DNA of 64,000 nt, taken from the NCBI GenBank assembly GCA_048500255.1, contig JASNYH010000001.1:620001-684000 (forward strand). Direction: 5' to 3'. The position numbers were made by a program, and so were the translations under genes. Of the stretch, positions 9,313 through 17,920 are shown one piece after another. Below the pieces are notes generated by a model. It made no database searches and was not told the origin of the DNA. It saw nothing but the letters and a program-made list of their open reading frames with translations. Position 1 is the stretch's first letter, and every line of letters starts with the position of its first letter. The DNA is from JAMHWF01 sp048500255. GTDB taxonomy: Bacteria; Pseudomonadota; Gammaproteobacteria; Burkholderiales; Burkholderiaceae_C.

Positions 9313-9329
9313 TTGTTGCACCGCAGCAA
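9313..9329. promoter_or_regulatory. Second PhaR-type operator over the phaP start site
   Basis: TTGTTGC-ACC-GCAGCAA repeats the upstream dyad with one arm mismatch, 57 bases downstream of it, and covers the expected transcription start. Two similar sites flanking the core promoter suggest cooperative repression. Confidence 0.7.
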
Positions 9330-9366
9330 ACGCTGCCCCCGATCCACCACGCCACCGGAGAACGCC

Positions 9367-9921
9367 ATGCTGACCGCCGAACAAGTCCTCGCCGCCCAGA
9401 AGTCCAACGTCGAAACCCTCTTCGGCCTCACCTCGAAGGCCTTCGAAGGCGTCGAGAAGCTCGTCGAGCTGAACCTGCAGGTCGCCCGGGCCGCGATCGG
9501 CGAGGCCGCGCAGACGACCACCGCCGCGCTGTCGGTCAAGGACGCGCAGGAGCTGCTGGCCCTGCAAGCCGGCCTGCTGCAACCGGCCGCCGAGAAGGCC
9601 GCGTCGTACACGCGCTACGTCTACGACATCGCCGCCGGCACCAACGCCGAAGTGACCAAGGTCGCCGAGGCGCAGTTCGCCGAGGCGCAGAGCAAGTTCC
9701 TGGGCGCCGTCGACGCCTCGCTGAAGAATGCGCCGGCCGGCAGCGAAAACGCCGTTGCGCTGGTCAAGTCGGCGATCGCCGCGGCCAACAATGCGTTCGA
9801 GAGCGTGCAAAAGGCCGCCAAGCAGGCTGCCGACGTCGCCGAGGCGAACATCACGGCGATGACGAACACCGCCGTCAAGGCCACGCAGACCGCCGCCCCC
9901 AAGGCCAAGCGCGCCGCCTGA
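9367..9921 (+). CDS. phaP: Phasin (polyhydroxyalkanoate granule-associated protein)
   Basis: 184-residue amphipathic, Ala-rich helical protein with the Phasin_2 pattern: an N-terminal stretch beginning MLTAEQVLAAQKSNVETL, a long heptad-like middle, and a Lys/Ala-rich tail. Phasins coat polyhydroxybutyrate granules and control their size and number. The gene stands alone, with its own promoter, two PhaR-type operators and a strong terminator, as expected for a highly expressed, polymer-responsive gene. Confidence 0.95.
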   Translation: MLTAEQVLAAQKSNVETLFGLTSKAFEGVEKLVELNLQVARAAIGEAAQTTTAALSVKDAQELLALQAGLLQPAAEKAASYTRYVYDIAAGTNAEVTKVAEAQFAEAQSKFLGAVDASLKNAPAGSENAVALVKSAIAAANNAFESVQKAAKQAADVAEANITAMTNTAVKATQTAAPKAKRAA

Positions 9922-9973
9922 ACTGCAACGATGCGCGAGCCGCGAATGAACTTTTTCTTCGCGGTAAGCCTCT

Positions 9974-10011
9974 GAGAGGTTCGTCGCGGCACCTGCGGCG
10001 ACGAATCTCTC
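9974..10011 (+). other. Long hairpin in the phaP-cysI intergenic region
   Basis: Two 14-base arms (9974-9987 and 9998-10011) pair with a single G-U, leaving a 10-base loop. It is followed by a GGTACC-N7-GGTACC dyad (10031-10049) and then the terminator. It may only stabilise the phasin mRNA 3' end; no known riboswitch family was recognised. Confidence 0.4.
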
Positions 10012-10053
10012 CCTGGAAGGTTGTCTCCTCGGTACCTCCCGCAGGTACCTTCG

Positions 10054-10081
10054 AGCCCGGTCCCCCGACCGGGCTTTTTTC
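10054..10081 (+). terminator. Intrinsic terminator after phaP
   Basis: A 9-bp perfect stem AGCCCGGTC / GACCGGGCT with a CCCC loop is followed directly by a run of T residues. It separates phaP from the cys operon. Confidence 0.9.
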
Positions 10082-10174
10082 TTTGCAGCGCCGGAATATG
10101 CAACCAACAAAGATGTAGTTCGCATCCGGCAGCGCGCTGCATAGAGTCGTCGTGTCCCTTTCGCAGCCGACACG

Positions 10175-11875
10175 ATGTACCAGTACACCGATTTCGACCG
10201 CCGTTTCGTGCGCCAGCGCGCGGCGCAGTTCCGCGACCAACTCGAGCGCCATCTCGCCGGCGAGCTCGGCGACGACGAGTTCCGCGCGCTGCGGCTGCAG
10301 AACGGCTGGTATATCCAGCGCCACGCGCCGATGGCGCGCATCGCCGTCCCCTACGGCGAGCTGTCTTCGCGTCAGCTGCGCATGCTCGCGCGCATCGCGC
10401 GCGAGTTCGACCGCGGCTGGGGCCACTTCACGACGCGCCAGAACCTGCAGTTCAACTGGATTCCGCTGGCTCGGGCGGCCGACGTGATGGACCTGCTGGC
10501 CGAGGTCGACATGCACGGCATCCAGACCAGCGGCAACTGCATCCGCAACATCACGAGCGACGCGCTGGCCGGCATCGCGCCCGACGAGATCGTCGACCCG
10601 CGGCCCTACTGCGAGATCCTGCGCCAGTGGTCGACGCTGCACCCCGAGTTCGCCTTCCTGCCGCGCAAGTTCAAGATCGCCGTGAGCGGCGCCGTCGAGG
10701 ATCGCGCCGCCACCGGCTGGCACGACATCGGCCTGCAGCTGCGCCGCGATCCCGAAGGGCGCGTGGGCTTTCGGGTGCTGGTCGGCGGCGGCATGGGCCG
10801 CACGCCGGTCATCGGCACCGTGGTGCGCGAGTTCCTGCCGTGGCAGCAGATCCTCGTCTACATCGAGGCGATCGTGCGCGTCTACAACCGCTACGGCCGG
10901 CGCGACAACCTCTACAAGTCGCGCATCAAGATCCTCGTCAAGGCCGAGGGCGAGCGCTTCGTGCAGGCCGTCAACGACGAGTTCGCCGCCATCCTCGAGC
11001 GCGACACCGACGGCGCCGCCCACCTCATCCCGCAGGCCGAGTTCGACCGCGTCGCCCGCCACTTCACGCTGCCCGGCGGCGTGCGCGCCATTGGCGCCGG
11101 CGGCACCGGCGCGCCCGCCGGCGCACCGGTGGCGTTCCGCCGCTGGCTCGAGCGCAACGTGCACGGCCACAAGGTGCCCGGCTACCGCGCCGTCACGCTG
11201 TCGCTCAAGCGCGCCGGCCAGGCGCCGGGCGACGTCACCGACGCGCAGCTCGAGCAGGTGGCGGCGCTCGCCGACCGCTATTCGAGCGGCGAGGCGCGAG
11301 TCACGCACGACCAGAACCTGCTGTTGCCCTGGGTGCCCGAGTTCGAGCTCTACGCGCTGTGGCAGGCGGCGCGCGAGGCGGGCTTCACCACGCCCAACAT
11401 CGGCCTGCTCAGCGACATGATCGCCTGCCCCGGCGGCGACTACTGCGCGCTCGCCAACGCGCGCTCGATCCCGATCGCCGCCGCGCTGACGGACCGCTGG
11501 CAGGATCTCGACGAGCTCTACGACATCGGCGACATCGACCTGCACATGAGCGGCTGCATCAATTCGTGCGGCCACCATCACAGCGGCCACATCGGCATCC
11601 TCGGCGTCGACAAGGACGGCAGCGAGTGGTACCAGGTCACGCTCGGCGGCTCCGACGGCTCGACCCTGTCGGGCCCGGCCGCCGCCGGCCGCGTCATCGG
11701 GCCGTCGTTCGCCGCCGACGAGGTGCCCGACGTCGTCGAGGCCTTGATCGACACCTATCGCGACGTGCGCCGCCACGGCGAGCGCTTCATCGAGACGGTG
11801 CGCCGCGTCGGCATCGAGCCGTTCAAGGGGGCCGCGCAGGCGGCGCGCCGCAGCACGGCGCTGCAGCCCGCCTGA
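10175..11875 (+). CDS. cysI: Assimilatory sulfite reductase haemoprotein (CysI type)
   Basis: Reduces sulfite to sulfide with six electrons at a sirohaem/[4Fe-4S] centre. The 566-residue protein has the duplicated nitrite/sulfite reductase ferredoxin-like halves. The cluster-sirohaem cysteines lie in CPGGDYC (Cys418, Cys424) and CINSC (Cys461, Cys465). No CysJ flavoprotein is encoded nearby; the electron donor could be the ferredoxin system at 16.2-17.7 kb (inference). It is the first gene of a six-gene operon. An imperfect dyad at about 10098-10125 may belong to its promoter. Confidence 0.93.
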   Translation: MYQYTDFDRRFVRQRAAQFRDQLERHLAGELGDDEFRALRLQNGWYIQRHAPMARIAVPYGELSSRQLRMLARIAREFDRGWGHFTTRQNLQFNWIPLARAADVMDLLAEVDMHGIQTSGNCIRNITSDALAGIAPDEIVDPRPYCEILRQWSTLHPEFAFLPRKFKIAVSGAVEDRAATGWHDIGLQLRRDPEGRVGFRVLVGGGMGRTPVIGTVVREFLPWQQILVYIEAIVRVYNRYGRRDNLYKSRIKILVKAEGERFVQAVNDEFAAILERDTDGAAHLIPQAEFDRVARHFTLPGGVRAIGAGGTGAPAGAPVAFRRWLERNVHGHKVPGYRAVTLSLKRAGQAPGDVTDAQLEQVAALADRYSSGEARVTHDQNLLLPWVPEFELYALWQAAREAGFTTPNIGLLSDMIACPGGDYCALANARSIPIAAALTDRWQDLDELYDIGDIDLHMSGCINSCGHHHSGHIGILGVDKDGSEWYQVTLGGSDGSTLSGPAAAGRVIGPSFAADEVPDVVEALIDTYRDVRRHGERFIETVRRVGIEPFKGAAQAARRSTALQPA

Positions 11876-11880
11876 ATGCC

Positions 11881-12363
11881 ATGAGGTTCATCGATCCCGC
11901 CGGCGATCGCTGGCAGCCCTGGGTGGCCGACGCGGCCCCCGCTCCGCATCGGCTGGCGACGCTCGAGCAGTGGCAGTCGCTGCGCGGCGCCTGGCCGGTC
12001 GCGCTGCCCGTCGGCGTCGCCGTGCCCAACGACGCCGACGTCGAAGCCCTCGCCGCCGACGTGCCGCGGCTCGCGCTCGTCGTGCTGCAGTTCCCCAAGT
12101 GGACCGACGGGCGCGCCTACAGCCAGGCGCGGTTGCTGCGCAGCCGGCTGGGCTACCGCGGCGAACTGCGCGCGCGCGGCGAAGTGCTCGTCGACATGCT
12201 GCCGCTGCTCGCGCGCACCGGCTTCGACGCTGCCGAACTGCGCGCCGATCAGAACCCGGCGCACGCGCGTCGCGCGCTCGACTTCTTCGCCGGCCACTAT
12301 CAGGGCGACGCGGCGCAGCCGCTGCCGCTGTTCCTGCGCGGTCGCGCGGAGGCCACGACGTGA
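11881..12363 (+). CDS. DUF934 protein of the sulfate-assimilation operon
   Basis: 160-residue protein of the DUF934 family, regularly found between sulfite reductase and cysH in proteobacteria. No catalytic motif is visible; the segment LVVLQFPKWTDGRAYSQARLLR is the family hallmark. It starts five bases after the cysI stop and overlaps cysH by GTGA. An accessory role in sulfite reduction, such as electron transfer or assembly, is plausible but unproven. Confidence 0.88.
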   Translation: MRFIDPAGDRWQPWVADAAPAPHRLATLEQWQSLRGAWPVALPVGVAVPNDADVEALAADVPRLALVVLQFPKWTDGRAYSQARLLRSRLGYRGELRARGEVLVDMLPLLARTGFDAAELRADQNPAHARRALDFFAGHYQGDAAQPLPLFLRGRAEATT

Positions 12364-13106
12364 GCGCCGTCGAGTTGTATGCCCGCCCGAGCGCCGACTT
12401 CGGCGCGCGGCTCGAGCGCAGCGTCGCCGCGCTGCGCGCGGCGGCCGCCGGCCATGCCGGCCGCATCGTGCAGGCGACCAGCCTGGGCGCCGAGGACATG
12501 GTCGTCACCGACCTGATCGCGCGACACCGCCTGCCGATCGCCGTCGCCACGCTCGAGACGGGCGCGCTGCACGACGAGACGCTGGCGCTGATCGCGCGCA
12601 TCGAGCAGCACTGGGGCCTGGCGGTCGAGGTGTTCCGGCCTGCGCAGCAGGCCGTCGTGCAGTTCGTGCGCAGCCACGGCGCCGACGCGATGTATCGCAG
12701 CGTCGAGCTGCGCAAGGCCTGCTGCGCCGTGCGCAAGCTCGAACCGCTCGCCCGCATGCTCGCCGGCCGTTCGGCCTGGGTCACCGGCCTGCGACGCGAA
12801 CAGTCGAACGCCCGCGTCGAGGTGCCGGTGCACGACCGCGACGCCGACGGCCGCCTCAAGCTCAATCCGCTCGCCGACTGGACCTGGGGCGACGTCTGGC
12901 ACCACATCGAGCGCCACAACGTGCCCTACAACGCGCTGCACGACCGCCACTATCCGAGCATCGGCTGCGCGCCCTGCACGCGCGCGATCGCCGTCGGCGA
13001 GGACTTTCGCGCCGGCCGCTGGTGGTGGGAGGACGAGTCGCTCAAGGAATGCGGCCTGCACGTCCACCCCGCGGACGTCCCCGCCACCGCCGGAGCCGAA
13101 CGATGA
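12360..13106 (+). CDS. cysH: Adenylylsulfate (APS) reductase, assimilatory
   Basis: Reduces APS to sulfite and AMP. The 248-residue protein carries the cysteine pairs that bind the [4Fe-4S] cluster of the APS-specific type, CC at 121-122 and CAPC at 203-206, plus the catalytic ECGLH near the C-terminus (Cys231). PAPS-type CysH lacks the two cluster pairs. The GTG start overlaps the DUF934 stop and its TGA overlaps the cysD ATG. This type bypasses APS kinase, matching the lack of cysC here. Confidence 0.93.
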   Translation: MSAVELYARPSADFGARLERSVAALRAAAAGHAGRIVQATSLGAEDMVVTDLIARHRLPIAVATLETGALHDETLALIARIEQHWGLAVEVFRPAQQAVVQFVRSHGADAMYRSVELRKACCAVRKLEPLARMLAGRSAWVTGLRREQSNARVEVPVHDRDADGRLKLNPLADWTWGDVWHHIERHNVPYNALHDRHYPSIGCAPCTRAIAVGEDFRAGRWWWEDESLKECGLHVHPADVPATAGAER

Positions 13107-14062
13107 ACGCCCCGCTGAACTTCGACCGCCTGCGCCCGTCGGTCGACGACCGCCATCTCGACGCACTCGAAGAAGAGGCGATCTACATCCTGCGCGAAGT
13201 CGCCGGCGCCTTCGAGCGCCCGGCGCTGCTGTTCTCCGGCGGCAAGGATTCGTGCATCGTGCTGCGCCTGGCCGAGAAGGCGTTCAAGGCGCACCGCGGC
13301 GGCGGCGTCTACGACGGGCGCCTGCCCTTCCCGCTGCTGCACGTCGACACCGGCCACAATTTCCCCGAGGTGATCGAGTTCCGCGACCGCCGCGTCGCCG
13401 AGATGGGCGACCGCCTCGTCGTCGGCCGGCTCGAGGACTCGATCGCGCGCGGCACGGTGCGCCTGGCGCATCCGCTCGAATCGCGCAACGGCCACCAGAC
13501 GGTGACGCTGCTCGAGGCGATCGACGAGCATCGCTACGACGTGCTGATCGGCGGTGCGCGGCGCGACGAAGAGAAGGCGCGCGCCAAGGAGCGCATCTTC
13601 AGCCACCGCGATGCGTTCGGCCAGTGGCAGCCCAAGGAGCAGCGCCCCGAGCTGTGGACGCTGTTCAACACGCGCATCCGCCCCGGCGAGCACATGCGAG
13701 CCTTCCCGATCAGCAACTGGACCGAGCTCGACGTCTGGCTCTACATCGCGCGCGAGAACATTCCGCTGCCCGGCCTGTACTACGCGCACGAGCGCGAAGT
13801 CATCCGCCGCAAGGGCCTGCTCGTGCCGCTGACCGAAGTGACCCCTCCGCAGGCGGGCGAAGCGGTCGAGACGGCGCGCGTGCGATTCCGCACCGTCGGC
13901 GACATGACCTGCACCTGCCCCGTCGAGAGCGACGCCGCGACGCCCGCCGACATCGTCGCCGAGACGCTGACCGTCACGGTCAGCGAGCGCGGCGCCACGC
14001 GCATGGACGACCGCACCTCCGACGCCTCGATGGAGCGACGCAAGAAGGAAGGCTATTTCTGA
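13103..14062 (+). CDS. cysD: Sulfate adenylyltransferase subunit 2
   Basis: Small catalytic subunit of ATP sulfurylase, which makes APS from sulfate and ATP. The 319-residue protein has the PP-loop SGGKDS near residue 52, the family block LHVDTGHNFPE, and the conserved C-terminal ending RRKKEGYF. The ATG overlaps the cysH stop (ATGA) and the stop shares one base with the cysN start, so all three are tightly coupled. Confidence 0.96.
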   Translation: MNAPLNFDRLRPSVDDRHLDALEEEAIYILREVAGAFERPALLFSGGKDSCIVLRLAEKAFKAHRGGGVYDGRLPFPLLHVDTGHNFPEVIEFRDRRVAEMGDRLVVGRLEDSIARGTVRLAHPLESRNGHQTVTLLEAIDEHRYDVLIGGARRDEEKARAKERIFSHRDAFGQWQPKEQRPELWTLFNTRIRPGEHMRAFPISNWTELDVWLYIARENIPLPGLYYAHEREVIRRKGLLVPLTEVTPPQAGEAVETARVRFRTVGDMTCTCPVESDAATPADIVAETLTVTVSERGATRMDDRTSDASMERRKKEGYF

Positions 14063-15396
14063 TGTCCGCCCTGCCCCGCGAGATCGAAGCGGCTCCCGTG
14101 CTGCACCACCACGACGCCGCCGACGAACTGGCGCACAAGGCGCTGCGCTTTCTCACGGCCGGCAGCGTCGACGACGGCAAGTCCACGCTGATCGGCCGCC
14201 TGCTCTACGACAGCCGCGCCATCCTCGCCGACCAGTTGCACGCGCTCGAGCAGCGCGCCGCCGGCGCGCCGATCGATCTCTCGCTCTTGACCGACGGCCT
14301 CGAGGCCGAGCGCGAACAAGGCATCACGATCGACGTCGCCTACCGCTATTTCACGACGCTGCGGCGCAAGTTCATCATCGCCGACGCGCCCGGCCACGAG
14401 CAGTACACGCGCAACATGGTGACGGCCGCGGCCGGCAGCGATGCCGCCGTGGTGCTGGTCGACATCACCAAGCTCGACACCACCGCCGCGCCCGTCGCGC
14501 TGCTGCCGCAGACGCGCCGCCACAGCCTGCTCGCGCAACTGCTGCGCGTGCCGACGATCGTGTTCGCCGTCAACAAGCTCGACGCCGTGGCCGACGCGCG
14601 CGACGCGTTCGAGGCGGTGCGCGCGTCGCTCTCCGCCTTTGCCGAGCAGGCCGGTATCGACGCCGCCGGCATCGTGCCGGTGTCGGCGCTGCGCGGCGAC
14701 AACGTGGTGCGGCGCTCGGCACACTGGGACTGGTACGCCGGCCCGACGCTGCTCGAGCTGCTCGAGTCGCTTCCGGCCAGCGACGAGCGCCACGTCGGCG
14801 CGCTGCGCCTGCCGGTGCAGTACGTCGCGCGCGAGGGTGACGGCACCGGCCACCAGCCGCGCACCTTCTGGGGCCGCGTCGCGCAAGGGGCGGTCAAGGC
14901 CGGCGGCGTGGTGCAGGTGTTCCCGAGCGGCCAGACGGCCACCGTGGTGCAGGTGCGCCACGCCGGCGAGGCCGTCGACGTCGGCGAGGCCGGCCAGTCG
15001 GTCGGCCTCGTGCTCGACCGCCAGCTCGACGTGTCACGCGGCGACTGGCTCGTCACGCCCGCGTCGGTCGAAGGCGCCCAGCGCTTCGACGCCACGCTCG
15101 CCTGGCTCGACAGCGAGCCCGCCGTCGTCGGCCGCCGCTACTGGCTGCGCCACGGCCACCGCTGGGTGCAGGCGCGCATCACGGCCATCGCGAGCCGGCT
15201 CGACATCCACACGCTCGCCGACACCGATGCGCAAGAGCTCGGCGTCAACGAGATCGGCCAGGTGCGCATCGAGGCGCAGGCGCCGCTGCCGCTGGCGCCC
15301 TATGCCGACAACCGCGTCGGCGGCGCGCTGATCGTCGTCGACGCGGCCAGCCACCGCACGAGCGGCGCGCTGCTCGTGCGCAGCGGCTGCGCATGA
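14062..15396 (+). CDS. cysN: Sulfate adenylyltransferase subunit 1 (GTPase)
   Basis: Regulatory GTPase subunit that couples GTP hydrolysis to APS synthesis by CysD. The 444-residue, EF-Tu-like protein has the P-loop GSVDDGKST (34-42), the G2 region EREQGITIDVAYRYF, the G3 motif DAPGHE and the G4 motif NKLD. It is not fused to an APS kinase domain. Start by TGATG overlap with cysD; its stop overlaps the cobA ATG. Confidence 0.95.
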   Translation: MSALPREIEAAPVLHHHDAADELAHKALRFLTAGSVDDGKSTLIGRLLYDSRAILADQLHALEQRAAGAPIDLSLLTDGLEAEREQGITIDVAYRYFTTLRRKFIIADAPGHEQYTRNMVTAAAGSDAAVVLVDITKLDTTAAPVALLPQTRRHSLLAQLLRVPTIVFAVNKLDAVADARDAFEAVRASLSAFAEQAGIDAAGIVPVSALRGDNVVRRSAHWDWYAGPTLLELLESLPASDERHVGALRLPVQYVAREGDGTGHQPRTFWGRVAQGAVKAGGVVQVFPSGQTATVVQVRHAGEAVDVGEAGQSVGLVLDRQLDVSRGDWLVTPASVEGAQRFDATLAWLDSEPAVVGRRYWLRHGHRWVQARITAIASRLDIHTLADTDAQELGVNEIGQVRIEAQAPLPLAPYADNRVGGALIVVDAASHRTSGALLVRSGCA

Positions 15397-16169
15397 CGGC
15401 AGGCGTCGTCCACTTCGTCGGCGCGGGCCCCGGCGCGGCCGACCTGATCACGCTGCGCGGCGCGCGCCTGCTCGCGCAGGCCGATGTCGTGCTGCACGAC
15501 GCGCTCACCGACCCGGCGCTGCGCGAGCTGGCGCCGCAGGCGCGCTGGATCGGCGTCGGCAAGCGCGGCTATCGAGACGACAGCACCCGTCAGACGGCGA
15601 TCAATGCGCTGCTGGTGCAGCACGCGCGCGCCGCGGCCGTCGTCGTGCGGCTCAAGGGCGGCGACCCGAGTGTGTTCGGCCGTCTCGACGAGGAGCTCGA
15701 GGCGCTGGCCACGGCCGGCATCGAGTGCCGCGTCGTGCCGGGCGTCACGGCGGCGCTCGCCGCCGCGGCGACGGCGCGCCGCCCACTCACGCGCCGCGGC
15801 AGCGGCCGCAGCGTCGCGCTGGCGACGGCGATGACGCGCAGCGGCGCCCTGCCGCCCGACGCCGCGCCGCGCGAGCGCGCCGACACCGAAGTGTTCTACA
15901 TGGCCGGTCGCCAGCTCGACACGCTGTCGCGCCGGCTGCTCGACGCCGGCTGGCCGGACGACGCGCCGGCGTGCGTCGTCTCGCGCGCCGGCTGGCCCGA
16001 CGAGCAGGTCAGCGACCACGCGCTCGCCCGGCTCGGCGCCGCGGCCGAGCTGCACGCCGGACGCCCCACTGTCGTCATGGTGGGCGCCGGCGCGCGCCCT
16101 CTTGCGATCCATCAAGCGGCCCCGGCGTCGACCGACCGCGCAACCGTGTCGACCGTCGCGAAGCCGTAA
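15393..16169 (+). CDS. cobA: Uroporphyrinogen-III C-methyltransferase
   Basis: SAM-dependent methylase that makes precorrin-2, the precursor of the sirohaem used by CysI. The 258-residue single-domain enzyme has the SAM motif VGAGPGAADLITLRG at the N-terminus, then LKGGDPSVFGR near 87 and the VPGVTAALAAAA block. It lacks the CysG oxidase/ferrochelatase half, so the later sirohaem steps are encoded elsewhere. ATGA overlap with cysN makes it the last gene of the operon. Confidence 0.93.
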   Translation: MTAGVVHFVGAGPGAADLITLRGARLLAQADVVLHDALTDPALRELAPQARWIGVGKRGYRDDSTRQTAINALLVQHARAAAVVVRLKGGDPSVFGRLDEELEALATAGIECRVVPGVTAALAAAATARRPLTRRGSGRSVALATAMTRSGALPPDAAPRERADTEVFYMAGRQLDTLSRRLLDAGWPDDAPACVVSRAGWPDEQVSDHALARLGAAAELHAGRPTVVMVGAGARPLAIHQAAPASTDRATVSTVAKP

Positions 16170-16237
16170 AATCCGCCGCTCTGCAGCCTCACGCCGCGAG
16201 GCGCCGCTGCACGACCTGCAACCGACCCCCAGCCGCC

Positions 16238-16561
16238 ATGACCCACGTCGTTCTCGAATCGTGCATCCGCTGCAAGTACACCGACTGCGTGGACGTCTGC
16301 CCCGTCGACTGCTTCCGCGAAGGCCCCAACTTCCTCGCCATCGACCCGGACGAGTGCATCGACTGCGCGGTCTGCATCCCGGAATGCCCCGTCAATGCCA
16401 TCGTCCCCGAGGAGGACGTGCCCGGCAACCAGCAGGCGTTCATCAAGCTCAACGCCGATCTCTCGAAGAAGTGGCCGAGCATCACCAAGCGCAAGGCCGC
16501 GCTGCCCGACGCCGACGAGTGGAAGGACAAGACCGGCAAGCTCGATCAGTTGATCAAGTGA
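16238..16561 (+). CDS. fdxA: Seven-iron ferredoxin FdxA
   Basis: 107-residue ferredoxin with the N-terminal pattern of 7Fe proteins (CIRCKYTDCVDVCPVDCF) followed by CIDCAVCIPECP, which together hold one [3Fe-4S] and one [4Fe-4S] cluster. The C-terminal extension (KWPSITKRKAALPDADEW) is typical of FdxA. The start follows an AT-rich TAAAAT element at about 16167 near the end of cobA, possibly its own -10. It lies 10 bases upstream of a ferredoxin-NADP reductase gene. Confidence 0.94.
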   Translation: MTHVVLESCIRCKYTDCVDVCPVDCFREGPNFLAIDPDECIDCAVCIPECPVNAIVPEEDVPGNQQAFIKLNADLSKKWPSITKRKAALPDADEWKDKTGKLDQLIK

Positions 16562-16571
16562 CGACGACGCG

Positions 16572-17672
16572 ATGGAACCCCAACTGAACGCAGAGATCAG
16601 CAAGACGGCCGGCAGCCACGACGGGCCGATCGAGACCGACGCCGTCATCGTCGGCGCCGGCCCGGTGGGCCTGTTCCAGGTGTTCGAACTCGGCCTGCTC
16701 GAGATCAAGGCGCACATCATCGACTCGCTCGGCTACCCCGGCGGCCAGTGCATCGAGCTCTATCCCGACAAGCCGATCTACGACATCCCGGCCGTGCCGA
16801 TGTGCACCGGCAAGGAGCTGACCGACAACCTGCTCAAGCAGATCGAGCCGTTCGGCGCCACGTTCCACCTCGGGCAGGAAGTCAGCATCGTGCGCAAGGA
16901 GGCCGACGGCCGCTTCTACGTCGAGACGAGCAAGGGCACGCGCTTTCTCTCGCGCACGATCTTCATCGCCGGCGGCGTGGGCTCGTTCCAGCCGCGCACG
17001 CTCAAGGTCGATGGCCTCGAGAAGTTCGACGGCACCCAGCTCTTCTACCGCGTCAAGAATCCGGCGCAGTTCGCCGGCAAGAACCTCGTCATCGTCGGCG
17101 GCGGCGACTCGGCGCTCGACTGGACACTCAACTTCGTGCAGGACGGCCCGAACAAGGCCGAGAGCGTCATCCTCGTGCACCGGCGCGACGGCTTCAAGGC
17201 CGCGCCGGCGTCGGTCGCGCGCATGAAGGAGCTCTGCGACGCCTACGAGATGCAGTTCGTGGTCGGCCAGGTCACGGGCTTCGAGGAGGCCGGCGGCCGC
17301 CTCACGCAGCTCAAGGTGACGGGCGGCGACGGCGTCACGCGCGTCATCCCGCTGGACATGCTGCTCGTCTTCTTCGGCCTGTCGCCCAAGCTGGGCCCCA
17401 TCGCCGACTGGGGCCTCGCGATCGAACGCAAGCAGCTCGTCGTCGACACCGAGAAGTTCGAGACCAATGTGCCCGGCATCTTCGCCGTCGGCGACATCAA
17501 CACCTATCCGGGCAAGAAGAAGCTGATCCTCTCGGGCTTCCACGAAGCGGCGCTCGCCGCCTTCGGCGCGGCGCCCTATGTCTTCCCCGAGAAGCGCATC
17601 CTGCTGCAGTACACGACGACGAGTCCGAAGCTGCACAAGGTGCTGGGCGTCGAGACGCCGGTGTTCGATTAG
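16572..17672 (+). CDS. Ferredoxin-NADP+ reductase (thioredoxin-reductase-like type)
   Basis: 366-residue FAD/NAD(P) oxidoreductase with GAGPVG at 28-33 for FAD and GGGDSA at 176-181 for NADPH. It lacks the CxxC redox pair of true thioredoxin reductases, which identifies the TrxR-like FNR group. The C-terminal FAD motif is GIFAVGDINTYPG. Placed directly after fdxA, it probably passes electrons from NADPH to that ferredoxin, or the reverse. A perfect terminator hairpin follows. Confidence 0.9.
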   Translation: MEPQLNAEISKTAGSHDGPIETDAVIVGAGPVGLFQVFELGLLEIKAHIIDSLGYPGGQCIELYPDKPIYDIPAVPMCTGKELTDNLLKQIEPFGATFHLGQEVSIVRKEADGRFYVETSKGTRFLSRTIFIAGGVGSFQPRTLKVDGLEKFDGTQLFYRVKNPAQFAGKNLVIVGGGDSALDWTLNFVQDGPNKAESVILVHRRDGFKAAPASVARMKELCDAYEMQFVVGQVTGFEEAGGRLTQLKVTGGDGVTRVIPLDMLLVFFGLSPKLGPIADWGLAIERKQLVVDTEKFETNVPGIFAVGDINTYPGKKKLILSGFHEAALAAFGAAPYVFPEKRILLQYTTTSPKLHKVLGVETPVFD

Positions 17673-17697
17673 AGCGCCTTCGGCCGACACGAGCAGC

Positions 17698-17725
17698 GGG
17701 CCCGCATACGCGGGCCCTTCTCTTT
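17698..17725 (+). terminator. Intrinsic terminator after the ferredoxin reductase
   Basis: An 8-bp perfect stem GGGCCCGC / GCGGGCCC around ATAC is followed by TTCTCTTT. It ends the fdxA-reductase transcript before the riboswitch leader. Confidence 0.88.
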
Positions 17726-17767
17726 GTGCTGCCATAATTGCGTTGCCGTGCGGTGACGCCGCACGGT

Positions 17768-17867
17768 CTTCGCTAGGGGTGTTGGTCCGCAATCAAGTCG
17801 CGGCCCGACTGAGAAAGTCCCTTTGAACCTGATTGAGGTAATCCTCGCGCAGGGAAGCAAGCCGAAG
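17768..17867 (+). ncRNA. TPP riboswitch (THI box)
   Basis: The leader carries the conserved thiamine pyrophosphate aptamer blocks in order: AGGGGTG (17775-17781), CTGAGA (17809-17814), CTTTGAACCTGAT (17821-17833), GGTAAT, and AGGGAAGCA (17851-17859). A closing helix pairs CTTCG (17768-17772) with CGAAG (17863-17867). A second hairpin GCTCCGC / GCGGAGC (17867-17884) lies between the aptamer and the gene and shares a base with the closing helix. No T-run follows it, so control is probably at translation. Confidence 0.93.
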
Positions 17868-17920
17868 CTCCGCAGCGGCGGAGCGCGGCCGCCGACCTGC
17901 CATCGACCGAGAGCAACACG

